From assembly GCA_022494885.1 (NCBI GenBank), contig JAGVSM010002364.1:1-64000 (forward strand): 64,000 nt of DNA. The letters are read 5' to 3'. The stretch comes from Micrasema longulum. Taxonomy: Eukaryota > Arthropoda > Insecta > Trichoptera > Brachycentridae. The position numbers were made by a program, and so were the translations under genes. Each line of letters begins with the position of its first letter. The stretch's first letter is position 1. Below, piece by piece: positions 1 through 11,520 of the stretch. The notes below the pieces were generated by a model. It saw only the letters and a list, made by a program, of their open reading frames with translations, had not been told where the DNA came from and did no database searches.

Positions 1-481
1 GGTCGTTTGGCTGAATATTAAATAACACGTTGCACAAAAATAATAAATGGGACGTTTAACAACGTTATCTATCCTTTTATTATCCATTAAAAACTATTAA
101 AACTTTTTCGTTATTTTTAAATGGGTACTATTTGAATACGCAACAAAGTCTTGGTTAGACAAACACAATGATAACCTAAAAAATATATTTATTTGCTTGT
201 AAGAACCTTTTAATTATTCTTTATTAAAAAAAAAACGATTGTATTTCTAGGATCTTGAAAAATGTTTTTTTTTTCATTTTTATAAAATTTTTCATATTTG
301 TAAATTGTTTATAACTTCTGTGTTTGTTCAAGTCCTTAAGACGTTAATAAATAACGTCTTATTTTTAACCTCAAGTATTGTTAAACCAAAATGCTTCTTA
401 AATGCTGTTAAGAAATTGGTAATGTGTAGCAAAATTAAAGTTTAGTAAATTAAGTGTTATAACGTTAAAGTCCAAAAACGG
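1..481. other. AT-rich stretch, nothing recognised
   Basis: Only homopolymer-rich AT sequence is visible. I see no coding frame, tRNA-like head or repeat shared with the rest of the window. Confidence 0.6.
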
Positions 482-745
482 ATGCAACAACCTCCTTTAA
501 CGAGCGTTTTGAGAATGTGGCGGTGGACCTGGCTTAAACACGTGTCACCCACGCCTCAAGAGAACCTAAACCCAAGTTGCCCCTTCTTTACACCTGCGGG
601 CTTCCGCCCTCCTGGAAGGCCGTCAATGACGATCTTTAGGCTCTGTTCGGCGGAATTAAGGGATGCGGGTTTGACGTGGGAGGGGGCAAGAGGCTGGCAA
701 TAGAGTCTCCTAGAGGCGTCTAGTAATGTCTCCACTAAGCAGATG
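482..745 (+). pseudogene. LINE-a: C-terminal remnant of a non-LTR retrotransposon
   Basis: A 73-residue frame (482-703) reads as the extreme C-terminus of a LINE polyprotein. Residues 13-20 (WRWTWLKH) match the family's WxWLGHV block, residues 41-47 (FRPPGRP) the basic GxRxxGRP block, and residues 63-69 (GLTWEGA) the GLTWxxA block. The frame then stops where related elements continue with a DRxxWR motif; traces of that continuation follow to about 745. In intact elements this region lies downstream of the reverse transcriptase domain. The segment is distinctly GC-richer than its flanks, as expected for a recent insert in AT-rich DNA. The 5' end is truncated and no reverse transcriptase remains. 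The exact clade is uncertain. Confidence 0.7.
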
Positions 746-785
746 TAGGATGAAAAAATTGGGAATTTTAAAAATGATTTAAATA

Positions 786-980
786 TGTTGCAACAGAGAG
801 GGAAAATACTTTTGACAATGGAATACAGGGCTTATAACCTATCATTAGCTGATATAAGTGGCCAATTTGAACCAATGAATATTACACAGTGTGTTAATTT
901 TGATCTTAATTACTACCTTTGGAGGAAATCCAGCCTGTCTACAAACATTTGAACATACTCAAAACATTGTTGAAAAAAAG
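786..980. repeat. FB repeat copy 1, rearranged
   Basis: Shares blocks with the other FB copies: CAACAGAGAGGGAAAA, ACAGGGCTTATAACCT, ACACAGTGTGTTAA, and a terminal block (about 925-975) in inverted orientation reading CATTTGAACATACTCAAAAC. The arm and the tip point in opposite directions within 190 bp, so an internal segment is missing relative to the copies at 5850 and 63282. Confidence 0.65.
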
Positions 981-1403
981 TAGTTGTTTTTGTTATATTT
1001 GTATTTTTCAAGATTTCTTTTGCAGTCTTTGTCATATGTTAAAATTTCAATTATATTTGTTTGAAAATATCATAAAGGTGTTTGTTTACAAAATTTTGTT
1101 GGCCGGAAAGGTTTACAAATTTTGTTTTTGTTCAAGTATATGAAAAATGAAAACAAAATGGTTTGATTCAAGTAAATGTCATATTTCATGTTGAAAATTA
1201 CGTATGGAAGACAATGTCAGCCAAATGTCCGCTTCTGTTGGCCTGAAAAATGCTGACTCTTTTAAAACATTTTCCATCACATTTTCACTAATTTCCATCG
1301 GTATTTTATCATGAATATTTTGTTCATGTGGCTCTAGTATTTTTGGTTTGTTGACATAAATCTTGCCCTTTAAGTATTCTTACCAAAAGCCTCATGCCGG
1401 CCT
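981..1403. other. AT-rich stretch, nothing recognised
   Basis: Low-complexity T/TG-rich sequence gives a short spurious frame. No repeat or gene could be supported. Confidence 0.5.
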
Positions 1404-1663
1404 TGTTGGTTTCGTGGTGTAATGGTCAGCGCGTTTGCCTACCATGCAAGAGGTCTTGGGTTAGATTTCCGACATGGTTGATATGAAATATTTATTTAAA
1501 AGGGTGTTTCAGACTAGAATATTTCATAGTCCCTGAACTGAAGCGTAAAAACTAATCATCTTACCTTCATGTAACAAAAATGCTATTAAAATACGCTGCA
1601 ACTGGTGTAAGATTAAACTACCCTGTGCACCATAAGTGCGGAAAGGGAATGATGATGAATGTC
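1404..1663 (+). mobile_element. SINE-A, near full-length, tRNA-derived
   Basis: The head folds as a tRNA-like unit. A box A-like TGGTGTAATGG lies at 1415-1425 and a box B-like GGGTTAGATTTCC at 1458-1470. Between them, a five-pair anticodon-type stem (TTTGC/GCAAG) closes a 7-base loop CTACCAT, which puts ACC in the anticodon position and suggests a tRNA-Gly ancestor (inference). A body and conserved tail follow, including ATGTAACAAAAATG and GGAAAGGGAATGATGATG, ending in TGA/ATG triplets. Other copies: 18611, 45967, 47081 and 56737 on the minus strand, with fragments at 24412 and 60525. Transcription would be by RNA polymerase III and mobilisation by a LINE acting in trans (family knowledge). 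Confidence 0.85.
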
Positions 1664-4584
1664 TGGCTTACCACATAGTCTAAGATTGGATTTTTTTAGA
1701 AAACAGCCAGCCAGTTCGGTGATCGTGTACTGGACATATCATTATATATTTTTACTATTGTACTTAATTGTTAAGAATAACTGGATTCATTTGTTGTTTA
1801 AAAATAATATAATCATACTTTAAAGCAATGTTGGCGATTCTTTTAAATATGGCTGACCACAAGGCCAAAAATATGTTCTATGCAGAAAACACCCGAATCT
1901 AATATTGAATAATACCTTATTTTAACCTTGAATGTATGAGCGTTGATTGCAAATTATGTGGGCATGTATTCTTGAAGTACTATCACAACTTCAACATCCT
2001 TCAAACCCACAACCACTGCTTACTTTTAGCCTCAGTATCCTTTGATGACCCGCTACAGTAGGACCTCGTGTCTTGTATCGAACGTTTCTTTTGTTGAACG
2101 TGTGACGCATCATAGACTTTGTTTCCACCAACCACCAGTGTTCAGCTTCAAGTTTAAAGCCTGTTCTAATGTTGGTGCCGCTCGCAAGTGACCAGTTGGA
2201 CCACACCAATTCCATCAAGAATGAACCAGGTTAGTGGCATCCATTCCTTATCTATCTCATTTGTTGGGGTTGTGCTCGATTGACACTACATACCGCATAT
2301 CGAGGATATTCACTTATTTCATTAAAATTAAAATACAGTCCACTCCGCTTAATAATATTGGAGAAGCCTTTGGGCTTCGCCCTTTACTATTTCTCGTCCC
2401 GCATCTGCGTGGGAATTTGTTTTTGTACCAAGCATTATGTATCAATTTTTTTTTTTTTATTACAGCTTTTTTCAAATTAATACATTTTTTAATTGAAAAA
2501 AAAATATTTTTTTTAAGAGAACTCGATTTTTAGAGGCAATAATTTTTCCATCTTTTTCATTTTCGTATTGTTGATGTTTTCTGCAAATCAGTTGACACTT
2601 TTTTCAAGTGATTATTATAGTTTTTTTGTATCCAAGTAGCCTAGCTGTTTAAAAAAATATGGAATTGACATTACTGCACCCGGTAACACCAACATTTTTT
2701 TTTGTAAATTGTAGACTGGGTGTTTTATGCATTTTAACGTTCATATGTACGACGTCGTTAATGGTCCTGTGGAAAAAGCTCTTGTGTAAACGGAATTTTA
2801 AATTGATACAAATGCAAATTGATTGGCCTTAAGAAGAAAGACTCACTAACGGAGAAATGGAGTCAATGGTATAAATCTCAAGTCAAGTCTACAAAAACGA
2901 AAAAATTACATTGACTTCATGTTCTTGTTTAATTTACTAAATGGCTTAATTAAATTTCCATCGTAACTGGTACAAGTGGCATTCAATGTTCTGATTTACC
3001 GGTTGCGAAATAATAATGTGCTGTTTCTTGATTGGCACAGAACAAACTATTGTTTGCATGCATCAATGCCCGATTGGGTCGCATTGTAAACTCGAGACAA
3101 AATCTGATATTTTTTTGGGTTTTCTAGATTTAAACTTTCACTAAGATAGACCAAATCTTGTCTTAAGGTAGATAAATTTTTTTTGTCCTAAATTTAATTT
3201 TATAAAGTTGAATTTCATTTCAATTGCACCTATTTTTACTAAAAAGAAATGTATCGACCATTGTATAATGGACTAAATAAGTTCGTTAATAAATCTTTAT
3301 TCATGATTTCCCACAAAATTGTGGTCTCAAGTCCAATTTCTTGAGCACCGAATCGATATTGATAAATTATTTTTAACACATCCAGAACAACAGCAATATT
3401 TTGAGCTGATCTACTTATAAAGGCTTGTGCTTTTTTGCTAAAAACCTCTTTTATCAAAATCTTTCACTTAACAATAATGCATCTTGATGGCACATTTTTT
3501 TACCCAAAATTACGCATAACTTTCTATTCGTCACAATAATTGATGATTGATTTTGATAAAATACTTTTACCATTAAAACTGGTTTATTAAGTAAATTTAT
3601 ATTATACATTTTTACGCATCTATATTTCATGGCTACCAAACATGAACTGTAAAAACTCATGTTTACCAAAATGGCGGGTGAACAAAATAGTAAAAAAAAC
3701 ATTTTTGAGACGCTGGCGCTGATAGAAAGTTACCAATATTCCCATTGGAGCATTTTAGATAGACACATCAATATCTTAGTTTATGAAATAAATATTCGAA
3801 TATTAAAATACATTCATTTGAACGGTTTGTTCCGGAAATGTGGAAAATCCTCGAGGATTTTCTTATCAGAAAATAAATAACCGAAATAGGCATAAGGATA
3901 ATCCTTTCTAGATTTTACCGAGTGTTGGAAAAACCGTGGAAAAAGAAAAGCTGCTTTCCAGCAGAAATATAACGTTTTTCCGACCGGTAAATCATTATTC
4001 GTACTAGGTAACACGTTGAAAAACTCCCACATTGTTTATATTAAAACGTTTTTTCTGACAGCGAGTTTTATTTCAAAGTTCATTACATTAGTTTTTACAG
4101 TGCCTCGATTCAACACGGATTTTCTAGTAAGTCGGAGCAAGTTCATAAGCATGAATCACTCTTGATTATAGTATGAGCGGTGTTTGTGTTCTATATATAT
4201 ATATATATTTAATAAAGTGGGGTTTGATTTATATTCATTATTAGCATATATTTTTTTCACTCTAGGTCATTTTATTTTTATTTCGACTTCCATATCCACT
4301 TTGAGAAACAACCACATGCTGACGGATAGTGAGGTTTAAATTTACAAAACCTGTGTCCAGCCCATTATGATATGGTATAGAAACAAGTCTCAAATGATAA
4401 ACTCGCGAGAAAGGAAAAGGACTCTTGCACTTATTGTCATCTTTTATTTCGACTTTCATATGCACTTTGGGACTTTATTTTTTTTCTCTATGTTTTGTAA
4501 TTAAAAAAATATTTTTGTTTATTCAAATTTACTCTAAAACTAAAAAATAAATTAACAAAGTTCTTGAAACGTATGTATTTTATG
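1664..4584. other. Unassigned AT-rich DNA
   Basis: No repeat shared elsewhere in the window was found. About 1980-2230 and 2340-2420 are GC-richer and might be old element debris, but I recognise no protein there. At 3670 an ATG in the context ACCAAAATGGCGGG opens a 70-codon frame running to 3880 with no recognisable domain; it is treated as a weak candidate in the findings. A short (AT)n run lies at about 4193-4210. Confidence 0.4.
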
Positions 4585-5058
4585 GTGTTATATGTTTATT
4601 ATATCAAATATGGTTGATTGGTTGAATGCTGTCGAAATGCTATCCCTCAGGCGAATGTGTGGTAAAACGATGTATGATAGGTGCACAAATGTCGAGATCC
4701 GTGAAGTGTGTAAGGCTGAGACCTGCATTATTGACAAAATCAAGAAAGGGGTGCTGCGTTGGTTTGGACATGTAGAGCGAATGGACAGCGAAAGAACGGC
4801 TAAAAGGATCTACGATGCAAATGTTGATGGATGCAGAAAACGAGGAAGACCGAGAAAGACATGGCACAATCAAGTCCATCAAATACTTGAAGATGGACAT
4901 GTCAAAAGTAGGAATAATCGGCGTGCGTGCATAAGAAGATGTATGAATGTAGAGGAAGCGAGGTCTGTATGCCAAGATAGAGTGTTATAGCGTTCTATCC
5001 TCTCTGCCTACCCCTACGGGGAAACGGCGTGATGGTTTGTTGTTGTTGTTGTTGTAAG
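4585..5058 (+). pseudogene. LINE-b copy 1: C-terminal domain, frame open
   Basis: A 132-codon open frame (4592-4990) carries the C-terminal region of a non-LTR retrotransposon. It has LRRMCG at residues 19-24, LRWFGHVERM at 55-64 and RGRPRKTW at 84-91, followed by a DG.....NRRA segment. These blocks are typical of the region after the reverse transcriptase in RTE-like and related insect LINEs; which clade is uncertain. The 3' untranslated part contains TACCCCTACGGGGAAACGG, which can form a small hairpin, and ends in a (TTG)n tail at about 5037-5056. The reverse transcriptase and endonuclease are absent, so this is a 5'-truncated copy. The frame is uninterrupted, unlike its relative at 53330, which suggests a younger insertion. 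Confidence 0.85.
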
Positions 5059-5849
5059 CTAAGTGTATTTGATACTTGCCTTAAATAAATATCATTGAGA
5101 TAAACGAAAAGAATTCACAAAAAAAAACAAGCCAGATATCTTACTAAATTTTTTTGATGTAAGTCAGCTACCAACTAAAGCTGAAAAAATATGCATATTT
5201 AACGATACCGTGGATGCTACTCGTATTCTGAATCTTCTCTTTTCTTCGAAATAAGCATTTGTGTAAAAATTGCAAAAAAATATTTCTAGCAGCTTCGCTC
5301 TATACAAAAGTATCTATGCTCTGAAGCTGCATATATGTAAAATTTATATTATACACTATAACAATTTATCATAATGATTATAATACTACCATGCTGCGAT
5401 AAAAATGAAGATACAAAAATAAAATGCTTGAAACATTTATAATAAAGTTAAAAAATAAAAAAATTAAAGCATAAAACTTTGCTTCGTATGGCCATACTGG
5501 TTATCAAACGTAAAATGGCGTAAAAGAAACAGTTTTTTAAATTTACATTTCATAGTTCAAAATTAGAAAAAAGTTTGTAAAAACGAAGAAAAACGTGTGC
5601 AGTTTTATCAATTCAACCTAATTAAGTATTTCGGGTAATGCTAAAGCTCACAAAAATGTTCTTAATGAAAATTATCATGTTTGGTTAAACGTTTTCGTAT
5701 TTATTTGGCCTTTAATGATCAGTGTGGCCATATATAAAGCAAGGTGTAGTCGCATGCAAAAAAAATATTGTTTCTTCTCTTGTTCTTCAAGAAGATTCAG
5801 AATAGCACCCTCGTAATAAAATAATAAAAAAAACTATAAAATGTTACAA
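5059..5849. other. AT-rich stretch, nothing recognised
   Basis: No coding frame, SINE head or shared repeat seen. Confidence 0.5.
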
Positions 5850-6236
5850 TGTTTGATTATGTCCAAATGCTTGCAGACTAGCTGGATTTCCTCCCTAGGG
5901 AGCTGTTCATATTCAAATTTATTTCAACAGAGAAGGAAAATGTTTTTGAGAAGGGAATATGAAAGTCTAGGCATTTACAGGGCTTATGACCTGTCATTGG
6001 CTGATTTAAGAGGCAACTTTACACACTGTGTAACATTCACCATTCTGCCCATGTTTGAACATCCACATTTCCTCAACTCTTCCATCTGCTGACTTTTGTG
6101 AAGTAAAAGAGCTGAAACCTTTATCACGCGGGTGAGGATCAGCCAATGACAGGTCATAAGCCCTGTAAATGCCTAGACTTCCATATTCCATTCTCAAAAA
6201 CATTTTCCCTCTCTGTTGAAATAAATTTGAATATAA
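5850..6236. repeat. FB repeat copy 2, near-palindromic fold-back element
   Basis: Two arms of about 96 bp (5909-6004 and 6139-6234) are inverted repeats of each other. One 33-base block ending in ATTGGCTGA is identical in the two arms. A spacer of about 134 bp carries the sub-terminal blocks CACACTGTGTAACATTCACC and CATCCACATTTCCTCAACTC. The outer left end begins near ATTATGTCCAAATGCTTGCA, found at the tips of other copies. No transposase is visible. The structure fits a non-autonomous fold-back DNA element; superfamily and target-site duplication could not be determined. Confidence 0.8.
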
Positions 6237-6244
6237 AATGTTAG

Positions 6245-6400
6245 TTTATAATTTATTGAATATAACCACTTACCAGTTTTTCTATATCAACCGGTTTCAG
6301 ACGTACATTAGAACCCTAGTTACGCTACATGCAAAACTCACTAAGCCATAACTTCACCATAACAATATACAATCAGTGTGCTGATTGGATCCATGGTATT
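6245..6400 (-). repeat. HHR repeat copy 1 (hammerhead-bearing, degenerate)
   Basis: The reverse strand contains GAAACCGG (complement of 6291-6298) preceded by TACGTCT and followed by TTGATATAGAAAAACTGGTA. This is the 3' half of the hammerhead found in copies 3 and 4. The CUGAUGA box is reduced to CTAATG and the 5' strand of stem II is mostly deleted, so the ribozyme is dead. Upstream flank GTGAGTTTTGCATGT matches the copy at 33135, so the homology extends well beyond the ribozyme. Confidence 0.65.
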
Positions 6401-8752
6401 AGAAGCCATCACTAACGTGTACTGATTATAATTTGTTTGAAATGTTTATTATATATAATACTTCATTATTTATGTTTAAGAACAATGTATTTTTGGCACA
6501 TATATATACTTTATATTTGTATAATAACGATTTTTAATTTCTTACATTAGATTAAGTAGTTTTATTTTTCTTTTTTGTGTTATTGATTTATAAGTATAGG
6601 ACTACTTATGCTCTAAAGATAGAAAATCTCCTTCTTCGAACAGGCTGTGCCATGTTAGATGGAGACTATCATAAACAGAGAACACTCCGTTTTTATTTGA
6701 CATTAATTGGTTTTATATAGATTCCCTGTTATTAAGTATGTATATTTTTATTTATAAATAAATAAAATAATTTTTGTTTCATTTTCAGAGAGAGAGAACA
6801 AGTTTTGGTTTTGTCTAAGTGAAAAGACCATTGCGGGAGTCTGCAGCGAGATATTGCATAGATTTATATACTATTAGACGTGTTGTCTAGATGTTTATTG
6901 AAATACGTTTTTATTTTAATTTTTGTTATTATTTAATCATATACATGCTTCCATTTTTCATCACGTTGTATCCCGAATCAACACAGGATTCTTGGCCTCA
7001 TAGAGTTTGGGATACGTTATCATTGTTTTTCGTGATATATATGCACAATCAACTTTAAAATTTCAAAAAAAAACTTGACGGAGTATTCAAAACATCATAA
7101 TTAATAAATTAAATTCAACAAATTATCTTAATTCAATATCAACTGAACTCATTCTGAACATTTAGAAATTATTTGATTAAAGAGTTTTATAAGTCCTGTG
7201 TGGTATATTTGAGTATGGTTTTCATAATCCTCCAATTATTTCCAAGAAAACTACTTTAAGTTCTTCCATTTTCATGTTCTTAACAAAATAATCCAGTTGT
7301 TTTTTGTTTCTTTGTTAGCAACTTATCGATATTTGGCTCTATAAAATTTCTACTAAACTTTAAGTAGGATAAGGTTCTTAAAGTTTGTGTATTAACGCAA
7401 ATTCCTTTACAAAAGTAACAGCAGATTATGCAAACATCTGCGTTTAAATTATACTTTTGCTGATAACGAAAATTAATATAATTTTTATCGGTTTTTTTAT
7501 GCTTAAAATATTCATTTTATACAATAGTTGTAATAAACTGATGACGCCACCAGTAATTTCATGTAGGTGACACAAATATTCAGTCTATTTTTTTGTAATT
7601 TCTTCAGCTGTTCTAACGAGTGTCAAAAACTTAATGACAATTACTACAAAAATCTTTGGAATCTAATTGGATGCCAGGAAAACGTAATAAACCACCCTTA
7701 TATTATGACACCATAAACCTACTCGACGAAACTATCTCAACACATTATTAAAACCAATAAGCCCATTTTATTACCGGCACACATCCGAAGTCATTATACC
7801 AATTTATTGACGGCCTTAAATCCATGTATTATTATACGTCACGCCCAGGATTGCAGACGAGGTGAGAGGTATCGATATTCCATTAAACCTATACAGGATC
7901 TTCGTATAGAATATATCCATGTGAAAATAACAAAAAACCAGTTCGAAAGTACTCTTAAACCTTTGTCCGAGACGTTTCTGCCGCCTTAATCACTGGAGTA
8001 TCCTTCAACGGCTTGAGAACATTGGGTGAAAGATACCCACTGCTAACCTTACTTCAGCTTAGTGCTCCACTATTTATAGTTCTGATACTTAAGCACAATT
8101 TCGTAATTTATAAGCGTTGTGTGATTTTTATGACGGATTACAATGACTTCGTTTTTTTGAGCTCAAATGTTTACTAATAATATGGCCAGTATAATAAATT
8201 TCTTCGGTTAGTTTTTGTAATTTAAGTCAAGTACGGTTACAATTTTGGGATATGGTGAACTTTCTAGGGTACTTAAAATAACGACCTTCAAACTAAGAAT
8301 GGCGAAACGTATCACCACAAGTACCCTGAACAGAGATTTGAGGAATTTTACTAACACACTGACTGCGATGTCTAAAAATATTCCTTAATAAAAATTATTA
8401 GGTATCTACTAGATATTATATACATAAAATTTTGCTCAGATCGTTACATTTAAAAATCTTAATATTCAAATCAAACACTGATTTCAGTCTACGAAATTCA
8501 TTTGTGTTTTTTTTAAACCAAATAAACGAAATCAGTAGACACAAACCAGTGTTTAATTTTAGTTTAGAAAGTAAAATATAGAGTACTGCAAAATAAACGC
8601 TAACTTAATAAACGCAAAACATTTTATTTATTACTTTTTTATATCACATTATAACCACACAAAAATCACTAGAATATAACTGTTTTGTAAAGCAAAAACA
8701 GTTTAAATGTAAATCAGAATTAAAAAAGCTAGTACAATAGTAGATATGTGAA
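6401..8752. other. Unassigned AT-rich DNA
   Basis: No shared repeat or recognisable protein. A slightly GC-richer patch at about 7780-8070 gives a 60-codon frame without a domain I know. Confidence 0.4.
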
Positions 8753-9835
8753 AACCTATAAAATACTTGATTTTTTTTTTACAAATTAGATACTTTACTT
8801 TGGATCAGTTGCTTAGTTACAAGTGGTCTCAAAATTTTATTTTATGTATAGATTTGTGCAATAAAATAAGCTTTTTAATAAATAAAACGATTTTTCATTT
8901 TTTTTTTTCAATTAATTTGGAAGATGTGGATATAAATTTTATTTTGATTTTTAAAAATTCAATTTGAAAGATGCATTTAAAATATTGAAACTTCACAATG
9001 TAGACACTATTAATAAAATGAACTATATTTTACAGATTTACAAGGAGGAAAAAATAAACGAATTTTAGATTGATAAGTCTCTCAGATACCAGATACCAAA
9101 ATTAAAATTCCTTAATTTAACACAAATCATGGTCAAAACAGTTTTGTTTTTAAAGCGATAAAAATTTTTAATAATCTCCCTTACGAACAACCTATAAAAT
9201 ACTTGAATTTTTTTTACAAATTAGATTAGCTCAATTACAAGTGGTCTCAAAATTTTATTTTATGTATTGATTTGTGCAATAAAATGAGCTTTTTAATGAA
9301 TAAAACGATTATTACATTTTTTTATTTTTTAATTAATTTGGAAAATGTGGATATAAATTTTATTTTGATTTTTAAAAATTCAATTCGAAAGATGCATTTA
9401 AAATATTGAAACTTCACACTGTAGACACTATTAATAAAATGAATTATATTTTACAGATTTACAAGGAGGAAAAAATAAACGAATTTTAGATTGATAAGTC
9501 TCTCAGATACCAGATACCAAAATTAAAATTCCTTAATTTAACACAAATCATGGTCAAAACAGTTTTGTTTTTAAAGCGATAAAAAATTATAATAATCTTC
9601 CTTACGAACCAAAAACTAAACAAGTAAATTTAAAGGATTTTTTAAACCCGAGTAAAAACGACATTTTATTTAATTGGTATTACTGTATTATAATTTTTTA
9701 TTTTTTTATTTTGCATTTTTTTTTCTCATGTTAATTTGAAATGATATAACTTCACACTACTTAATAACTATAACAGTGTAAGGTCACTCTCCAAGCACAC
9801 GAGCTAGTGGTTTTTAAAGTTACAGTTATAACATT
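8753..9835 (+). pseudogene. LINE-c copy 1: C-terminus and 3' UTR with internal tandem duplication
   Basis: Two frames (about 9119-9187 and 9540-9606) encode the same peptide: NSFVFKAIKIFNNLPYE in unit 1, with the second unit slightly diverged. This matches the end of LINE reverse transcriptases, where a (F/Y)xGxKxxNxLP block precedes the final helix. The second copy continues into a K-rich tail and then a 3' untranslated region with GTGTAAGGTCACTCTCCAAG (about 9777-9796), found inverted in LINE-c copy 2 at 27915. Upstream stops and AT erosion make it a pseudogene. The reverse transcriptase core is missing. Confidence 0.7.
9189..9609 (+). repeat. Second unit of a 436-bp tandem duplication
   Basis: 8753-9188 and 9189-9609 are direct copies, both starting AACCTATAAAATACTTGA and ending near CTTACGAAC. 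They differ by small indels and scattered substitutions and appear more than 90% identical by eye. The duplicated block lies wholly inside LINE-c, so it happened after insertion or at a replicative step. Confidence 0.85.
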
Positions 9836-10559
9836 AACTTAATAAACGTATTAAAGTTGATTGTCATAGAAAAACAAAACAAATGTCATTTACGTAGCTG
9901 TGTTAAGTAATTAAAAAAATATTTGAAAAAACTTTTTATTTATTATATTACGGTATCTTTAACGCGAGCAAGGGGAAAGTGTAGAATTCTGGTTGGAATT
10001 TGAGTACAACCACCCACTAGTGGTATTCTAACGAAATATTTTGGGTAAACCCAACATTAGTTACAACCCGGAGTATCCGGCGCTCAAATAAACCTTTTTG
10101 TATGTCATTTTGAAAATTCTATGGTTAGGCTTTACCATAACGACCTGTTGCTAAGATCTACCATGGATTATCATTCTAAAATTAGAATAAAAGATTAGTG
10201 TCTTTTTTATTTATGAAGAGCGTGGAACATAAAAGTGTCACATTTTAATGAAAATACAATGAAATGTAAAAATATAATGAAAATACAATATAATGAAAAT
10301 ACAATCGTATCCAAGTTTTCTTGATATTTCACCGCGAATGATATGTTTGCTGCTGATATTCTATCACACTGGAATATCTACTTAAAACATCATAAAAGAG
10401 CAAATTAATTATTTAAAATTTTAAAATCATTGCTAAGTCAAACTTGTTGCAGCACTGGAGAAAGATATTATTTTAGAAATATTAAGGTATACATACTATT
10501 TTGAAATGCCTATTATTCACCTGTATATCGTTTTTATTCATGTTGTTATAATTGACAGT
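9836..10559. other. AT-rich stretch, nothing recognised
   Basis: No coding frame or shared repeat. A short internal direct repeat (AATGAAAATACAA and variants) lies at about 10245-10305. Confidence 0.4.
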
Positions 10560-11200
10560 TATATTTTATTTAAACGTGGGTCTTACAGGAAACATGGAAG
10601 ACGTCAAAAGTAACTTCTATACATAAGAGTGGATCTAAGTCATCCATAGAAAATTACAAACCTGTCGCTGTTCTTTCTGCACCAGCAAAGGTATTTGAAA
10701 TTATAATTAGTAGAATCGTCACTTCCCAAATATAACTATTTATTATTGATGAACAACATTGGCTAAAAAAAATCCGCTTGGTTGAGATCAATCTTATGTT
10801 TTTCACAAACTGCATCACGGAATCTCTAGACGCAGGACATCAGGTAGACTGTTCATATAATAACTTTGCCAAGGCCTTTGATACTGTCGACCATGATGTC
10901 TTGTGATCGGTGAAATGCTGTATGAGATCGGTTTCTCGGATGATTTATTGAAATTAATAGCGAGCTTCCTCCAAAATAGAAACCAATACGTATTCTACGA
11001 TTTTTCCCGTAAGATTGTTTCTATACTTTCTCCGGTGTCCCGCAAGGCTCTAATCTGGGTCCATTATTGTTCTCAATTTTCAAAAATAATATTTAAAATG
11101 TAATTTTGAACTCGCGTTTTCTGTAGTTAACAGATGATTTAAATTTGTTTTTAAAGATGACGATTTCTGAGGATTATTGTCTTCTCCAAGCAGATATATC
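10560..11200 (+). pseudogene. LINE-d: reverse transcriptase core, degraded
   Basis: This is the only fragment that covers the reverse transcriptase palm. Reading across frameshifts gives HKSG...ENYKPVAVLSAPAKVFE (RT block 1-2), then Y.NFAKAFDTVDHDVL (block A, catalytic Asp in AFDTVDH), then SFLQNRNQYV, then SGVPQGSNLGPLLF (block B) and TDDLNLF (block C; the family has A/YADD). The order and spacing match Jockey-like non-LTR elements. The catalytic YADD is changed to TDD and several stops and frameshifts intervene, so it is dead. A C-terminal remnant may follow at 11340. Confidence 0.85.
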
Positions 11201-11339
11201 TAGTATTTATGTTGTGTGTATTGCAACTGTAATTGTCTCAAACGAATACAAGATTTGAGAGTACAGAGTGGTGTCCACATACTACAAATTAGTATGATTT
11301 GGAAATAAACAAATATTTGTTAGGTAAATTCAGCACGTA

Positions 11340-11520
11340 AAACCGTACACTAAAGTACATTTTATATAAAAACCCCTACATATTCATACTCAAGGCAGAT
11401 CTGTGAAGGCATGGAACAAAAAGCTCTTAAGGAGTTCAACATGTCACTATTACCTTTTATTACATTTAAAACAAAAACTAAACACTTAAATATTATGTTA
11501 ACAGGCTAAATAAGAAATAA
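11340..11520 (+). pseudogene. Possible LINE C-terminal remnant
   Basis: A frame near 11390-11490 reads VKAWNKKLLRSS... with a leucine- and lysine-rich continuation, resembling the A(R/K)xWNxLP block at LINE ends. It could be the tail of LINE-d, but the sequence between them is too decayed to join. Confidence 0.3.

Noticed and set aside
1404..1480. A functional tRNA gene
   Set aside because: The tRNA-like head continues into a SINE body shared by many copies, and acceptor stem pairing is poor.
4640..4975. Minus-strand frame opposite LINE-b
   Set aside because: It is the shadow of the plus-strand LINE-b frame, which has recognisable motifs.
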